A DNA stretch of 64,000 nt from Sindora glabra. Lineage: Eukaryota > Streptophyta > Magnoliopsida > Fabales > Fabaceae. Every line of letters starts with the position of its first letter. Position 1 is the stretch's first letter. The stretch is from contig CM035236.1 of the NCBI GenBank assembly GCA_020226215.1, forward strand, positions 935,001 through 999,000, written 5' to 3'. Under the pieces are notes generated by a model that saw only the letters and a program-made list of their open reading frames with translations, did not search any database and was not told the origin of the DNA. Positions 36,903 through 48,500 of this stretch are shown here, one piece after another. Made by a program: the position numbers and the translations under genes.

Positions 36903-36935
<33 letters not shown>

Positions 36936-37440
36936 TATTTATTAATTTTAATTTTATTAAATTATCAATTCATTTAATTACTTAATATTTCGATATTAAC
37001 AAAAATTCTAGTTATTTATTTTATAAAATAAAAAAGCCAAAGAAATTTTTAACTGCTTGAAAAATTAAAGAAATTTTTAATAATATTTTTTTTTGTTTAT
37101 TGCCTGTATAGTTTTTATGAATATTTGCAAAAAAGAAATTTTTTTTTATACCAACAACTGTATTTTTAATTTTTATTATTAATTACTAAAAATGTAATAA
37201 TATATCAGAAATTAGTTTTGTAGAGTTTCTGTCAAAGTTTGTTTAAGCTCCCTAAACTCAATTTAACTTGCTTAGCAGTGGAACTTGAATTCAATTTTAA
37301 ATTATATCAATCTCGAATTCATAGTTTGGCAGCCTGAATTCACGAGCCTAAATTTATTCTCAGAAGATCCAAATCCTATAAAAATATAGCCCATTTCCTT
37401 GCAAATTGCCGTAAGAAGCTCAAAATTTGGTCCCACTAAG
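33111..37440. other. Gene-poor AT-rich DNA
   Basis: No gene could be supported. A (TAA)n tract lies near 34960-34979, and a (CT)n(TA)n microsatellite at 36902-36937. Two patches have more balanced composition: 34271-34380 (frame MGYGFSLQWLANLAIKDKTP, 36 codons before it turns into AT-rich sequence) and 35480-35620. Either could be a decayed exon but I recognise nothing in them. Sequence near 33490-33880 contains a diverged repeat around 'cttataatttatctgaaatta'. Confidence 0.35.
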
Positions 37441-37454
37441 ATAGGGTTATTTCT

Positions 37455-37660
37455 TTTCTCTTAGATATGTGACGGTGTGTGTGAATGGGAGAAATGCCGT
37501 AAGAGGCTCAAAACTTGCAGCCTCACCTTCTTCCCACTTTCCGGCCACACTATCTCGTAGACATGAGACGGTGTGAATGGGAAAAATGCCGCAAGAGGCT
37601 GAAAACTTGCAGCCACATTATCTCGTAGATATGAGACGGTGCGAATGGGAAAAATGCGGG
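37455..37660. repeat. Three-copy tandem repeat downstream of the HMG gene
   Basis: Copies of tctcgtagatatgagacggt (variants) start at about 37457, 37553 and 37621, each followed by gtgaatgggaaaaatgcc and aagaggctgaaaacttgcag. Spacing is 96 and 68 bases, since the first copy has extra sequence and the last is truncated. It lies about 210-410 bases past the HMG stop codon, so it may be outside or at the end of the transcript. Confidence 0.8.
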
Positions 37661-37868
37661 TGTAATTGTGCAGCATGAAATTTCATATGTTGCTAGCAGA
37701 ATCGTGTGTGCGCCCTCTCATCAGATTTTTTTCTCAATTCGCCGGATATTATATGCTGTTGAATGATTTGGAATTTTGCAGAAGCGACAATTGAAATTTA
37801 ATTGAAAAAAGTGTCAAAGCTTTGACATAGCACCAAGTAGATGTTCAATGAAGATATTGAACGTCATA

Positions 37869-40113
37869 TCATTCTTCTGCCTTCACGGCCAAGCTTGCAG
37901 CAACAGTTTTGTTGTATTCCTCCAACTCCTTCTTGTATGCATTCATTGCCTCAGCAGCTTTGTTATTCCAGACTCGCCTCTCTTCCTCACTCAGTTCCTA
38001 TATAGCAACAAAGTCACATCAAACCTGATCGAAACTCACAACCATAACTACCAAACAAAGAATTTCAATTGCTGTAATACCTTCCATTTCACTGAAATAA
38101 GTGCATTGAGGGTGGAGTTGTTTATTCCCAGCCGTTCCTCCTGTAATCTCTTCCTGGCTTCTTTGCTGCACCAAAAAAAAATAATGATAACAGAAAAAAA
38201 GCATTGCGAACTCCGCTAAACCCTCTTCAATTTTAAGTAACTTCACCCTTGAATTGAATTTACCTGAATAGGATGAATGAGGATGCAGGTCTCTTGGGTC
38301 TGTTAGGATCAGAATTCTTATCATGATTCTTCTTTTGGTGATTTTTCTTTGTTCTCTGCAGATTTTAACAGTTAACTTAACAGAAAAAAATCGGCAGGTT
38401 AATAGTTAACCCATCGGAAATGGGAAAATGGACCTTGATGAGATTTTCGGTTTTCTCCTTCTTCTTCAGCAATTGTAAAGCTTCTTGTTTCTGGAGTTTC
38501 AAATGCTCCTCCTCCTCTTTTTTTAGAATTCCAGCTTCCTCGTCCTTCATCTGTTTATAGGCCTCCATCTCCTGTATATATTTCTCCTTGTTCTGCTTTG
38601 CCATCTGCAAGTGTTGAATAGCAATAGTAAGAAGTCAAATCACCAAACAGAATGGCCAAATCAAAGAAACCCAGGTGACATGAAGAACCTCTTCATAAGG
38701 CCTTTTCTGTTCTTGAGACATGCTTTTCCATTCTTCGGCTGTGATCTTGGAAACCTGAAAGAGAAACGCCCGTTAAACCTGTGTTCTCATGGACTTATAA
38801 TCAGAGAAGCCATAATTCCTAAATGCAAGTGGAAATTGGTTACCTCCAAGACACTCTTATTCTCAGCAAGTAGAGCTGCCCGCCTATCATTTGTAAATAA
38901 GAAAAAGGCTGACGCAGGATGTTTTGGTTTCAATGGATCCTTCTCTTTCCTGTGAATGAAAGTAACAGACAAATATCAATGAAATGTGATGGTGAAATGT
39001 ATACATTGCATATAACAAAAGGATAATTTACTTTTTCTTCTTCTTCTTGTCGTCTTCTTCAGTCCCTTGTTTGAACTGGATATACTGCTCAAGCAATTCC
39101 ATTGCAGTTTTCTGCTTCTGCTCCTCCTCCAATAGCTTCATTGCCTCGCCCTCACGCTTTTCCTGAGCAACCACTCTCAAATAAGCTTCTTTCTCAACCT
39201 GATATTTCTCCTCATAAGGCCTCTTCTCTTCTGCACTAACGGTCTTCCATTTAGCACCCAACATGTTTGAAATATCTTTAAATTCTGCCTCTGGGTTCTC
39301 CTTCTTAATCTGCAATGAAGCATACAAAAGGAGAACAAAGTTATTCCCACCGGCTAAGTTTATATGAAAGTGACAATCCCTTGACTCTGAGAAATCATTT
39401 AGATCCCCATTATACCTCAATCCATTGATCTTTGCACCACAAAATATATGGCGGAGAAGGTCTTTTCTTTTCAGGACAGCCATTCTTCTTCTTGTCCTTC
39501 TTTTCGTGTTCCTTGTCTTTCAACACAGGCAAATTCTGAACAAGCATACCACAAGAGTCAGCAGAGAAACTACGGACAAGACTGGCTTGTTACAATTGCA
39601 AGTAAACTCTAGATTTATATTTTCCAATTTCACCTCAAAAAAAAAAAAAAAGATTGAAAAAGACGAGTCTCATTTAAAATGAATAATTACCATTGTGGGT
39701 TTGAATTCCTTCAACTTGTGCAGTTTCTTGAGCTCAATCTGGAGCTTCTCCTGCTCTTCCTCCTTCTGCTTCAAAATCTCGTCTTTGGCCTTCAACAGCT
39801 CTTCGGTCTTCTCCTTCTCAAGTCGCAACTTGTGCATCATTTCCTGCATTTCTAGCAATTCTTTCTCATATGATGGCTTGGAATTTAGTTTCTTTGAGGC
39901 AGCTTTACCTCCCTTCTTTGACTGAAGGAGAGAATCGTGATTCTCATTAACAACACCATCAGTTAGAGCAGGGTCTGGGGTTGCAGAGGCATCTGTGACC
40001 TTGGCCGGCAAGACGTTAATGCCAGGAGCCTCGTTTGTTGATGTGTTCTTCTCCTTCAAGGCCTTTCGGCTATTCCTTGACCTCTTCGGCACTTCAACAA
40101 AAATCTCAGCCAT
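37869..40113 (-). CDS. Three-HMG-box chromatin protein (3xHMG-box, HMGB6/HMGB13 type)
   Basis: Nine minus-strand exons: 39691-40113, 39416-39535, 39032-39309, 38844-38949, 38689-38754, 38434-38604, 38264-38355, 38081-38165 and 37869-37997. All are GT-AG, and phases close to 489 aa. Residues 1-80 are low-complexity with a basic start (KRSRNSRKALK). Residues about 85-140 form a charged coiled coil. HMG box 1 spans about 162-231 (PEKKRPSPPYILWCKDQW), box 2 about 278-349 (DPLKPKHPASAFFLFTNDRR) and box 3 about 404-475 (DPNRPKRPASSFILFSKEAR). Three boxes with this N-terminus are the plant-only 3xHMG-box group (Arabidopsis At4g23800, At4g11080), which bends DNA and binds condensed chromosomes in mitosis and meiosis. 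Possible MSA-type AACGG sites upstream fit mitotic expression. The gene looks intact. Confidence 0.95.
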
Positions 40114-40183
40114 TGCTCAATCAATGTCTTTTCTTCGTTTCTTTCAGAAATGCCGGGATAGGTTGCGAATCTGAGAGTGCAGG

Positions 40184-40192
40184 TATTAAATA
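40184..40192 (-). promoter_or_regulatory. TATA-like box of the 3xHMG-box gene
   Basis: The minus strand reads TATTTAATA about 72-80 bases upstream of the ATG at 40113, a plausible position for a TATA box with a 5' UTR of roughly 40-45 bases. Confidence 0.55.
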
Positions 40193-40274
40193 GGAGGTGG
40201 AGCGCAACGGACAGTTTTTTCAAAATTTAAAATTTGGATTCGAATTAACATACAGGGAACCGGCTCTCATAATA

Positions 40275-40285
40275 TGACCGTTGGT
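40275..40285 (-). promoter_or_regulatory. MSA-like (mitosis-specific activator) element
   Basis: The minus strand reads ACCAACGGTCA, 10 of 11 positions of the MSA consensus YCYAACGGYYA bound by three-repeat MYB factors. It lies about 160-170 bases upstream of the start codon, outside the TATA-like box. A second AACGG core is on the plus strand at 40206-40210. Function is inferred from motif and gene type. Confidence 0.5.
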
Positions 40286-40289
40286 GAAT

Positions 40290-41983
40290 TCAAGCTGAAT
40301 ACTTTACCATATAAGCCACAGATTTGAAATTTAGAAGGTCCATTCAATTCTGGGTCCGATGAAAATGGACTTTAGTCTCCCAGACACTAAATGGATCAGA
40401 ATCATTCTTCTGGATCCAATATTGGCCCAGAGGCGTAAATCTATAAGCCTTCGTTAGGTTTGTATACAAACCAAAATCATTTTGCCAGGTTTGACAGTCG
40501 GCGAAGACACAAAAAAGGAAAAAGACATTCGGCCAAATTAAAAAACAGATCGTTTTGCGACAAAGGGGAAAAAAAATGTTTCCTGCAAAGGAAAAGATAA
40601 CAAGCATGTAATCATGCACAATAATAGTTAGGCCCAACCTCAAACGGCCAATCTCAACTTTAAAAATGAGTTCAATTAATACTCAGTTAGTATATAGACT
40701 GAACTTAAGCTTCATTTTATTTATTTCAAATTATTCACGAGCCTAATAATAAATTTTATTTTTAATTTTTATATTATATTATATATATATATAATGCATA
40801 AATTTCATATTCGATGCATCAAACTATTCATTTAAACCCGAACGAAATTGTTTTAGCTTGCTTGCTTGTAGTTCTAGCTTAGGCTTAAATATTTTTATCT
40901 TTTAAACTTAATAACATGTATCTTACTTTAGCTCATATTTTGAGTTCACGTAATGAATTTAAACTCATTTATTTTTATCAAGTTTAAGTTCAAATAAGCA
41001 AATATTTGATTAAACCTGATTTATTTATACTTTCAAATTTCTTTTATTTTAACAAAAAACATATTTTATAAAATATTAAGATGAGAAAAAATATTTTATT
41101 TATCTAATGTTAAATATAAAAGATTTTAAAAAAATAAAATTTTCTTTTTTAAAAAAAACTAGTTTCCTTTATCATTATGATTTTAAGTATTATTTTTTTT
41201 AATTACAAATATAAGTGACATATCACATATACATATAAATAACATTTTCTTATATAAAACGCTTACTAACAAAATAAACCCCAATTGTAGTTCAAAATCT
41301 TATGATTATGTTATTGAGTTCAAAGTAAGCACTTAGACCATTAATAAGTTTCAACCTTAATTGTAGCTCAAAGTCATCTGATTATTTATTTACATCTACA
41401 TAACCTCTTGGACCATTAATAAGTTTCATGTTGTGCAGGTATTGTACTAAAAATAGCTTTTCTTAAGTGAAAAAATAATTAAATTATTGAAGTCACATTT
41501 GCAAAAAGCAAGAATCAAATTCTGAATGTAATAAAAGATATAAAATCTTTAAAAAAATATTAAATATTACATGAATTAAAGAGCCTTGATTAAAATATAG
41601 TTACTTGATTTGTTTATACATTCATGCTAATAGACATGATTGAGTTTATATAATTTATTATTCTATTTTTACAACAATATAAATATAAAAATACAAGGGG
41701 AACAAAGATTAGAAAAATAACAATGAGGCATTTGAATTTCTTGCATGTTAATTGGACTCCTGCACTAATTTCATGGCACAACCCAATCTCAATTTTTGTA
41801 ATGAAATATCACAAACTGATTTTGACGGTTTTTCCCGCTACAGTAAGTGTTTACCTCCATTCAACGAAAATGCGGAGAAAGCGCCTCTTGAATATAGAGA
41901 GGAAACCGTATTGTGCACATTGCAGCAAGTAAAGGTGTGCTGACAACACAACCTTAACAGAACTAAGGACTCGACTGATTTTC
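40290..41983. other. Intergenic DNA between the HMG and TBL genes
   Basis: After the HMG promoter, the stretch is AT-rich from about 40.65 to 41.7 kb. Frames at 40344-40643 (minus) and 41723-41943 (plus) have no recognisable motif. 41.7-41.98 kb has more balanced composition and is probably 3' UTR of the TBL gene. The segment around 41.05-41.2 kb resembles AT-rich stretches near 30.75 and 46.5 kb, suggesting a dispersed repeat. Confidence 0.35.
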
Positions 41984-44900
41984 TTACCCATTTAAGATCA
42001 TTTCCATTATTATGTCATTCCAAGAGTCGATTGGCCCAGGCAAGCACCAATGTAAACAATCATTCTGAACTTTAGCATTTTCCCCTTTGGCGAATGGATG
42101 GAAATCTCTGTATGGACCAGGATGACCATCTGGCCTCATAAGGGAAAGTGGTACAAAATCAAGCAGTTTGAGATTCACTCCATTCATTGAAGCTTTAGTA
42201 GCTGCCTTTGCAAACTCCTCTAGTTCAATGTTGCGAAGCATCTGGTTCACATGCTTTATTTCCATCTCACCTTCTTCTGGCGCTGTTCTATTACAAGTTC
42301 CTCCACTAAACCACTCCCCATTTTCAAAGTGATCGGGTGTTGACGTCCTAAAAAATATCAAGCCTCTGTGATTGGAAGATACTATGAAGTTCAAGACAGA
42401 TCGAAGGGCTTTGCGATAGGCAAAATTAAACCCTAGCTCTGTCAGGTTCCTCTTAGGACAGAAGTGGCAACCCAGCACAGCGCCATTCTCATAGTAGATT
42501 GAAGATTTGAGAAACCATTTACCAGTTGAGAAAATCATGTAATCCAAGTTCTGGTATTGATTCGTCCAGTTACCAAGTCTGTCAAGATGCAGCTCAACTT
42601 CAGAGGCTGAAACACCATTCTGGTCCTCAAAAATAGCAGCTTCCACAAGGAAAGGTGACCAAATAACTGACATGCTGAAGTTGTATGAGGGGAAGTGCCA
42701 CCTTTTAGACCTATATTCCTCATCATGGTAGACCATGATAGCTTGTTCCACCTGAAGGACAAAATAGATAAAGTGAATGACTCCTGCATAAATCCCTTCC
42801 ATAGGCTCCCAAGAAACAACCGTAAATGGACAAAAGTTCAGATATCAACTTTACATTATTTTAAATGATTCTAAAGTTATCAAAATAAAGAAACCACTTG
42901 GGAACAAAAGAAAATCATAGACAAATGCTCAAAATGCCGGCAGAAGATGCAACAGTTGAAATCTCAAAAGCAAATGCCTTAATACACACACAATGCTGGT
43001 GTGCGCATTTCCATCTTGAAATTGTCTCCTTATCCATGAAAGTACGCAGAATTTTAATTAAGTATAACTATAGTGTTTGTCTAATATGTAAATTTTATAG
43101 TTGTTTATGATTATGTAATAATTTATTTATTTCAAAAACAAAGTTATAAAATCAACCTGGGAACAAAATTTTAGAAGTCATGAAGTCAAAATGAACAATA
43201 TATTAACAAAGGTGGAAAAGAAGGGGGACAAGGAATGCAGATAATTACAACAAGGGGATTGCAGTAGGCAAATTTGAACATACATAGGTATGAGCAACTT
43301 GTTTTGGGATATTAATTAGTTTTGCTTCAGCTGGATGTTACCAGTAATCAACCATGCTCTTTATCTTATTTTACTTAATTGAAGTCTTCAAGACTTTCCT
43401 CGACCAACTAGTCCAGTATTTTTTCAGTCTTCTTTAAGGACCATACTACAGGATGTTTTATCCCCTGATTTAAACCCTTCTTATAAATATTCCCTAAAGT
43501 TTATATCTCAATGGGCAGTCAAATCTAGAAGACTAAAACATGTATGTTCTTAAGCACCTTCTAGAGCAGTATGATAGCTGCTTCAACTTCCTAAGATTCA
43601 TAATGTGTTTGGTAACAAACTAGTAGATCCCAGTAATCAGACAATAGAATCAAAAACAAAAATTCGTCCAATGTATAATCAGAAAAACAATTATACTAAG
43701 CTAATCCTCATTCAAAAATTTCATAGAAGAAAATTGTTTAACAACATTTGGAAATCAAATGATTAGTTTCATTTCTTCAAAGTTATTTGAACAGCAGAAG
43801 ATAAATCACATAGTGACCGAACATTTGTGAAAATTACTTAATAGTATCACAGTTAAAGCTTCCATACATCCTTGGAAGCCTGCAGAGAACTAAAAGCATT
43901 CAGCTATAACGATCAACATCCCACTGACCTAAATAATGAGTAGATGATACCCAAAACCAAAAGGAAAGGATCACACTGTCAAATTTCAACATTGAGAAAC
44001 TAATTTGAGATGAGAGGTTTTATGAACTTTTAAATGCAAGATGCAAAGATATTACAGTGCAGTTTTGACGAGTAACCCAATAATATGTTTATTTGCCCAC
44101 CTTTTGATAATAAGATAAATCTTTATCTCAAGTATTCCTCTATTAATAATTGTCATCGATCTAATAAATTTTTCCACTAAGTTTTCTCACAATTCAACTA
44201 ATGAACTGCCCTCTGATGTGAGACAGGACTATAGTAGCGTGCAACAGATGTCCACTGGCAACCGCTAATATCCTATTTGACAGTGCAAACACTTACCGTT
44301 GAAAGTACGCACAATAATGATTGTACATGGTTGCGCGATATTGAATCACCGATTAATGCCCAAGCTTTATTTCGCATCATGTTGAGAAATCTCTCAGGAT
44401 CAAACTGCGGCAATTCACATTGCCGCGGACTCCATCTCCAATATAGATATCCTGAATCTGGCCGCCCATTTCTCAGGCAATTTTGATGGTTCTCGATGTG
44501 GTTGCAGCTTTCATTAGTGTAAACTGGACCCAAAGGGTTTGGGATCCAATTCCCGGTAAAAAGATCACATTTATCTGGTAAAAATATGATGCAACCAGAG
44601 TTGAGTTCAATACAAGAAGGGTACTACTAACAAGTGAAAAGATTCAAATCTATCCGGTCAACACAGTTCATACGGCACCAACTAATATCAGAAAATCCGA
44701 TGAACTATCAACACCTGACGTGAGGTCACAACGATACTTTGGGAGTGCAGATCTAAACTCGAAATCCATAGCTACACTCATCAATTCATGAGCTGAACCG
44801 GATTTAACCGTTTCCTACTTTAGAGTATTAGTGCCAGTGCGTGCCAAGGGTGAAATGGAAAGGAATAATGATTAAAATCGAAACAAAAACCCACCAGAGT

Positions 44901-45204
44901 ATGGCATCTGATAGCCTGAGTGGGATACTTGATCTGCATTTTCATCAACCTTTGTTGAAAGGGGGGATTCTTGGTGTCTAGCAGTAGCATTAGCAAGTTC
45001 TGGGACTGTAGCTTTCTCAGGAAAAGGGGATTCTGGGACTGTAGTTTTCTGGGGAAGAGGTGACTCCAAAACAGGGGAAATTTCTGTGGGATGAAAGACG
45101 AGGAGTCGAAAAACGAGACCGAAAAAGAAGGCGGCAACAAGGAACGGCAGGAGTAAAGTTTTGTGCTTGTGGAGAAACTTTTGCTTCAAATAATCAATCT
45201 TCAT
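41984..45204 (-). CDS. Trichome birefringence-like protein (TBL23/24 type), putative polysaccharide O-acetyltransferase
   Basis: Three coding exons on the minus strand: 44895-45204, 44297-44574 and 41984-42751. Junctions are GT-AG, and the product is 451 aa. A type II membrane anchor lies at about residues 16-38 (TLLLPFLVAAFFFGLVFRLL), then a Pro/Ser-rich stem. The plant-specific TBL domain starts at DKCDLFTGNWIPNP (104-117). The catalytic GDS motif is at 179-181 (ALIGDSISRNH), and the DxxH motif at 427-430 (DCLHWCLPGPIDSWN). PMR5/TBL proteins sit in the Golgi and O-acetylate cell-wall polymers such as xylan, mannan or pectin; which polymer cannot be told here. I took the ATG at 45204; the open frame runs upstream but without an ATG. 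A 5' UTR intron is likely, and its donor region is tandemly duplicated. Same strand as, and next to, the HMG gene, as in Arabidopsis. Confidence 0.93.
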
Positions 45205-45251
45205 CTTCTTCCCAATTTTCCCAGCTTCAAATAACTGCACAAACACAAATA

Positions 45252-45472
45252 GGTATTTTCACTTCCTGCAGGTCAGAGTATAGTAGATGTTTCATCAATA
45301 TAAGCGACAAATCAAACTTACCAGCCCCACCGAGTGGCGAAGACAAGATTCCCCACACAAAAAGGTATTTTCACTTCCTGCAGGTCAGAGTATAGTAGAT
45401 GTTTCATCAATATAAGCGACAAATCAAGCTTACCAGCCCCACCGAGTGGCGAAGACAAGATTCCCCCGCCCC
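45252..45472 (-). repeat. Tandem duplication covering the 5' UTR splice donor of the TBL gene
   Basis: Two copies of period 112, about 45252-45363 and 45364-45472, differ at very few positions. On the minus strand each contains ggggctg followed by a donor-like GTAAGYTTGATTTG. The probable acceptor TTTGTGCAG lies at about 45236-45244, just upstream of the TBL start codon. The 5' UTR therefore has two equivalent donors 112 bases apart. Confidence 0.8.
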
Positions 45473-45529
45473 TCTTTTGCACTTGACTCTCGACCGCAAC
45501 TACTATATTATAATATTGCATATCGGGTT

Positions 45530-48500
45530 CTAATAATTGGGAGTGAATAGTTAATTTTTGTAATTTTTAGTTTTTTTAAATTATATTATATTATAATATA
45601 TATATAAATAAATTTCATAAGATTAATAATTCAATTGAATTAAAATATTATAATTGAAACGTATAAAATGATAATTTTGTTTTCTATTTTTAAAAATAAT
45701 TTTTTATTTTTAAAAATAGAAGAATTTGTTTGATTGTTTTCAAAATTTATTTTTAAAAATTGTTCTATAAATATATATAACTTAAAAATAAAAATAACTT
45801 TCAATTATTTTTTAAAATTATTTTCTTATTCTAAATATCAATTTTCTAATTAAATAAAATATTTTTTATTTACAATATTAATCATTTTCTAATTTCAATT
45901 TTCGTTTAATTCAAAAATAATTTTTAAGAATAGTTTTTAAAAATACAAAAATAAAAACATATTCAAACACACTTACTATTTCTACTTTCTTTTCCTCTCT
46001 CATCTTACTCTCTTTTTTATATTAAAAAATGAATTAATTTAAATTTTTTTACAAATTTAAAAAAAATGTTTTTTCTCAATAAAAAATGGAGAGCATGAGA
46101 GAAATGAAGGGAGAAGAATTTAAGCAGCATTACTCAAATTTATGTAATCCATAACATTTATTCTTCGTAATTTTATATTTTTTTACATACTATCTCATAT
46201 ATTATTTTAAAAACAAGAAAATAAATAAATATAAAAAATAAAATGACTAAATTTCTCTCTCTTTTAATCTCCAAAAAACAAAGTTTTTTCTATAACCCAA
46301 TATATAATCTTTTTTGTAAATCAATAATGTATAATTTTCAAATATGTGATAGTATTTGAGTTGAAGGATCATAGACCCATAACTAACGACAAAAAATAAA
46401 AATCAGCTACGATTTAACTAAACTAAAAAATTTCGTGCATTCTTGTTGTATCTAAATTTCTACCATCATAAAATTCTTTTAATTAGAAATATTTTACTAA
46501 AACTTATTTTATTTAACAAAACACATATTTTATTAATAACTTTACTTCTCATCTTAATATTTTATTGATTATAATATCATTAAAATTTTTCTTTTAATTA
46601 AATTTAATGTATTTCTCATGAATTTAAAAAATTTATTTATGAATCAATTAAAATTTTATTTTAAAATATTAGGATTTACTAATAAATGAAATCATTTTTA
46701 TTGAAATGAATTTAATTTAATTTTAAAAAAATGATGCCAAATAAACGACACTGTTTAGCCTCCCATGTTTATAATTAATTAAAAGGAAAAGGCTTGACTA
46801 AGAATGCAAAACGAAACACAGTCCTTTCGTATCTTGTTCAATTCTCCGTACCATAATTATTGACATGGATTTCCCTTTCTCACCTCCTCAACATGCTTGC
46901 TTACCGAAATTTGAATATTAATTTTCTTGTCGGGAAAGATTACAATATATTATTAAAAATTAATAAAAATTAAATTTAATATACTATATAATAATAAATT
47001 AATAATATATATATTATTAATTTAATGATATACGATAGAAATTTTCTTTCCTGTAAGTTAGCTAGTCTTTCAAAAACGCATTCGACACTTTAATTGGACC
47101 CAAGAAAAAGACGTAAAGGGGGCATTATTTCCTTTCATTTCATAGAAGCGAAGTGAAAGTGCAAGGGTAGCCGTGCAAGGGGTATTTAAATTAAATTAAA
47201 AATATCTTTAACACATGTCATTATTAGCAATCAATTCATAAAACATTTATTAACACATGTCATTATATGAGTAACACAATAAATTGATTACAATACACCT
47301 TATATCATTACCCAAGTCATGCGCTTATTTAATAATCATCATAAAACACTCTATTTTAATGCTTAGAGACTAAACATCACATGTTGATCTATTATAAATT
47401 ATGAAAATATAAAATGATAGGTAATCCATTTAAATCAAAAATAAGATGAAAGAGTTATACCTTTTTAAAGTTGATATAAAATTCTGAACTTGATGAATCG
47501 ATTGACCAATCAATTAACTCACCCTAGTTTTACCTTTGAATATTCGGAATCAATTTACCAATTGATTTACACATGAAAATCTCAATTTTTTTATGAAAAT
47601 TTTACTATTTATTTGATTTTAAATACCCTTTAATCACATATTTACATACTAAATCTTGATACAATTATCAATATACTTACTTAATGTCCTATATAATCTC
47701 TTATTATCTATTACTTTTACCGTATTAAATCAAATATAATTTAAGTAAAATTATAAAATAACCCATATTTTATCAATACCATCATATAACCACAAATTAA
47801 AATTCATCGATTTTAGAGTTAAGGTTTAGAATATCTAACAAAATCAAATAAATCTTAAATTTCTTAATCAATTAAGAAAAAATAGGAATGACCATTGATA
47901 AAAATAATATTCTTACCTTAATTGAATGAAGAATTGAAGTTTTCTTTGCTTGATTGAGGGAGTGGTAGAAAGTTAAGAGAAGTTGAAAAATGGAGAAAAT
48001 GAAAAAGATCAAGGTTTGAGGGCTGAAATGGGAAAAAAAGGGCCCCAAGAGCATTTTTGAAAAATTACTCCTAAACCTCTTTCACACTTGCACACTCACT
48101 TATATCAATACAAAATTTATATTTCATAATTTCAATAAGTTTTCCCTACTAAATTTTTCATGAAATTTATAACCCCAAATCTTAATTTGATTGACCTTAT
48201 TTTATTCTATATTTTTCATATAAAATTCTTAACTCAATCAAACTTATCAATCACTTTAACCATTGTTTTTCAAAAAATAATTTCTAATTTAGTAATAATT
48301 AAAGAGGGTGTAGCATTAGTCCTATCCCTATTAATGATAGCCAATCAATTCTAATTTTTATCATTTTCATTTCCTTCTTCTTTGCTAATACTCATTATAA
48401 TAACTTAATAATTTAAAATTTAAAATAAGTACCTTAATTTTTTTTTTATAAATTTGTGAATATCAATTACTAAATTCAATACAATATTTTATAACCCTTT

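Noticed and set aside
40344..40643. 99-codon minus-strand frame upstream of the HMG gene
   Set aside because: It runs upstream of the HMG promoter, and has no motif and no splice partners.
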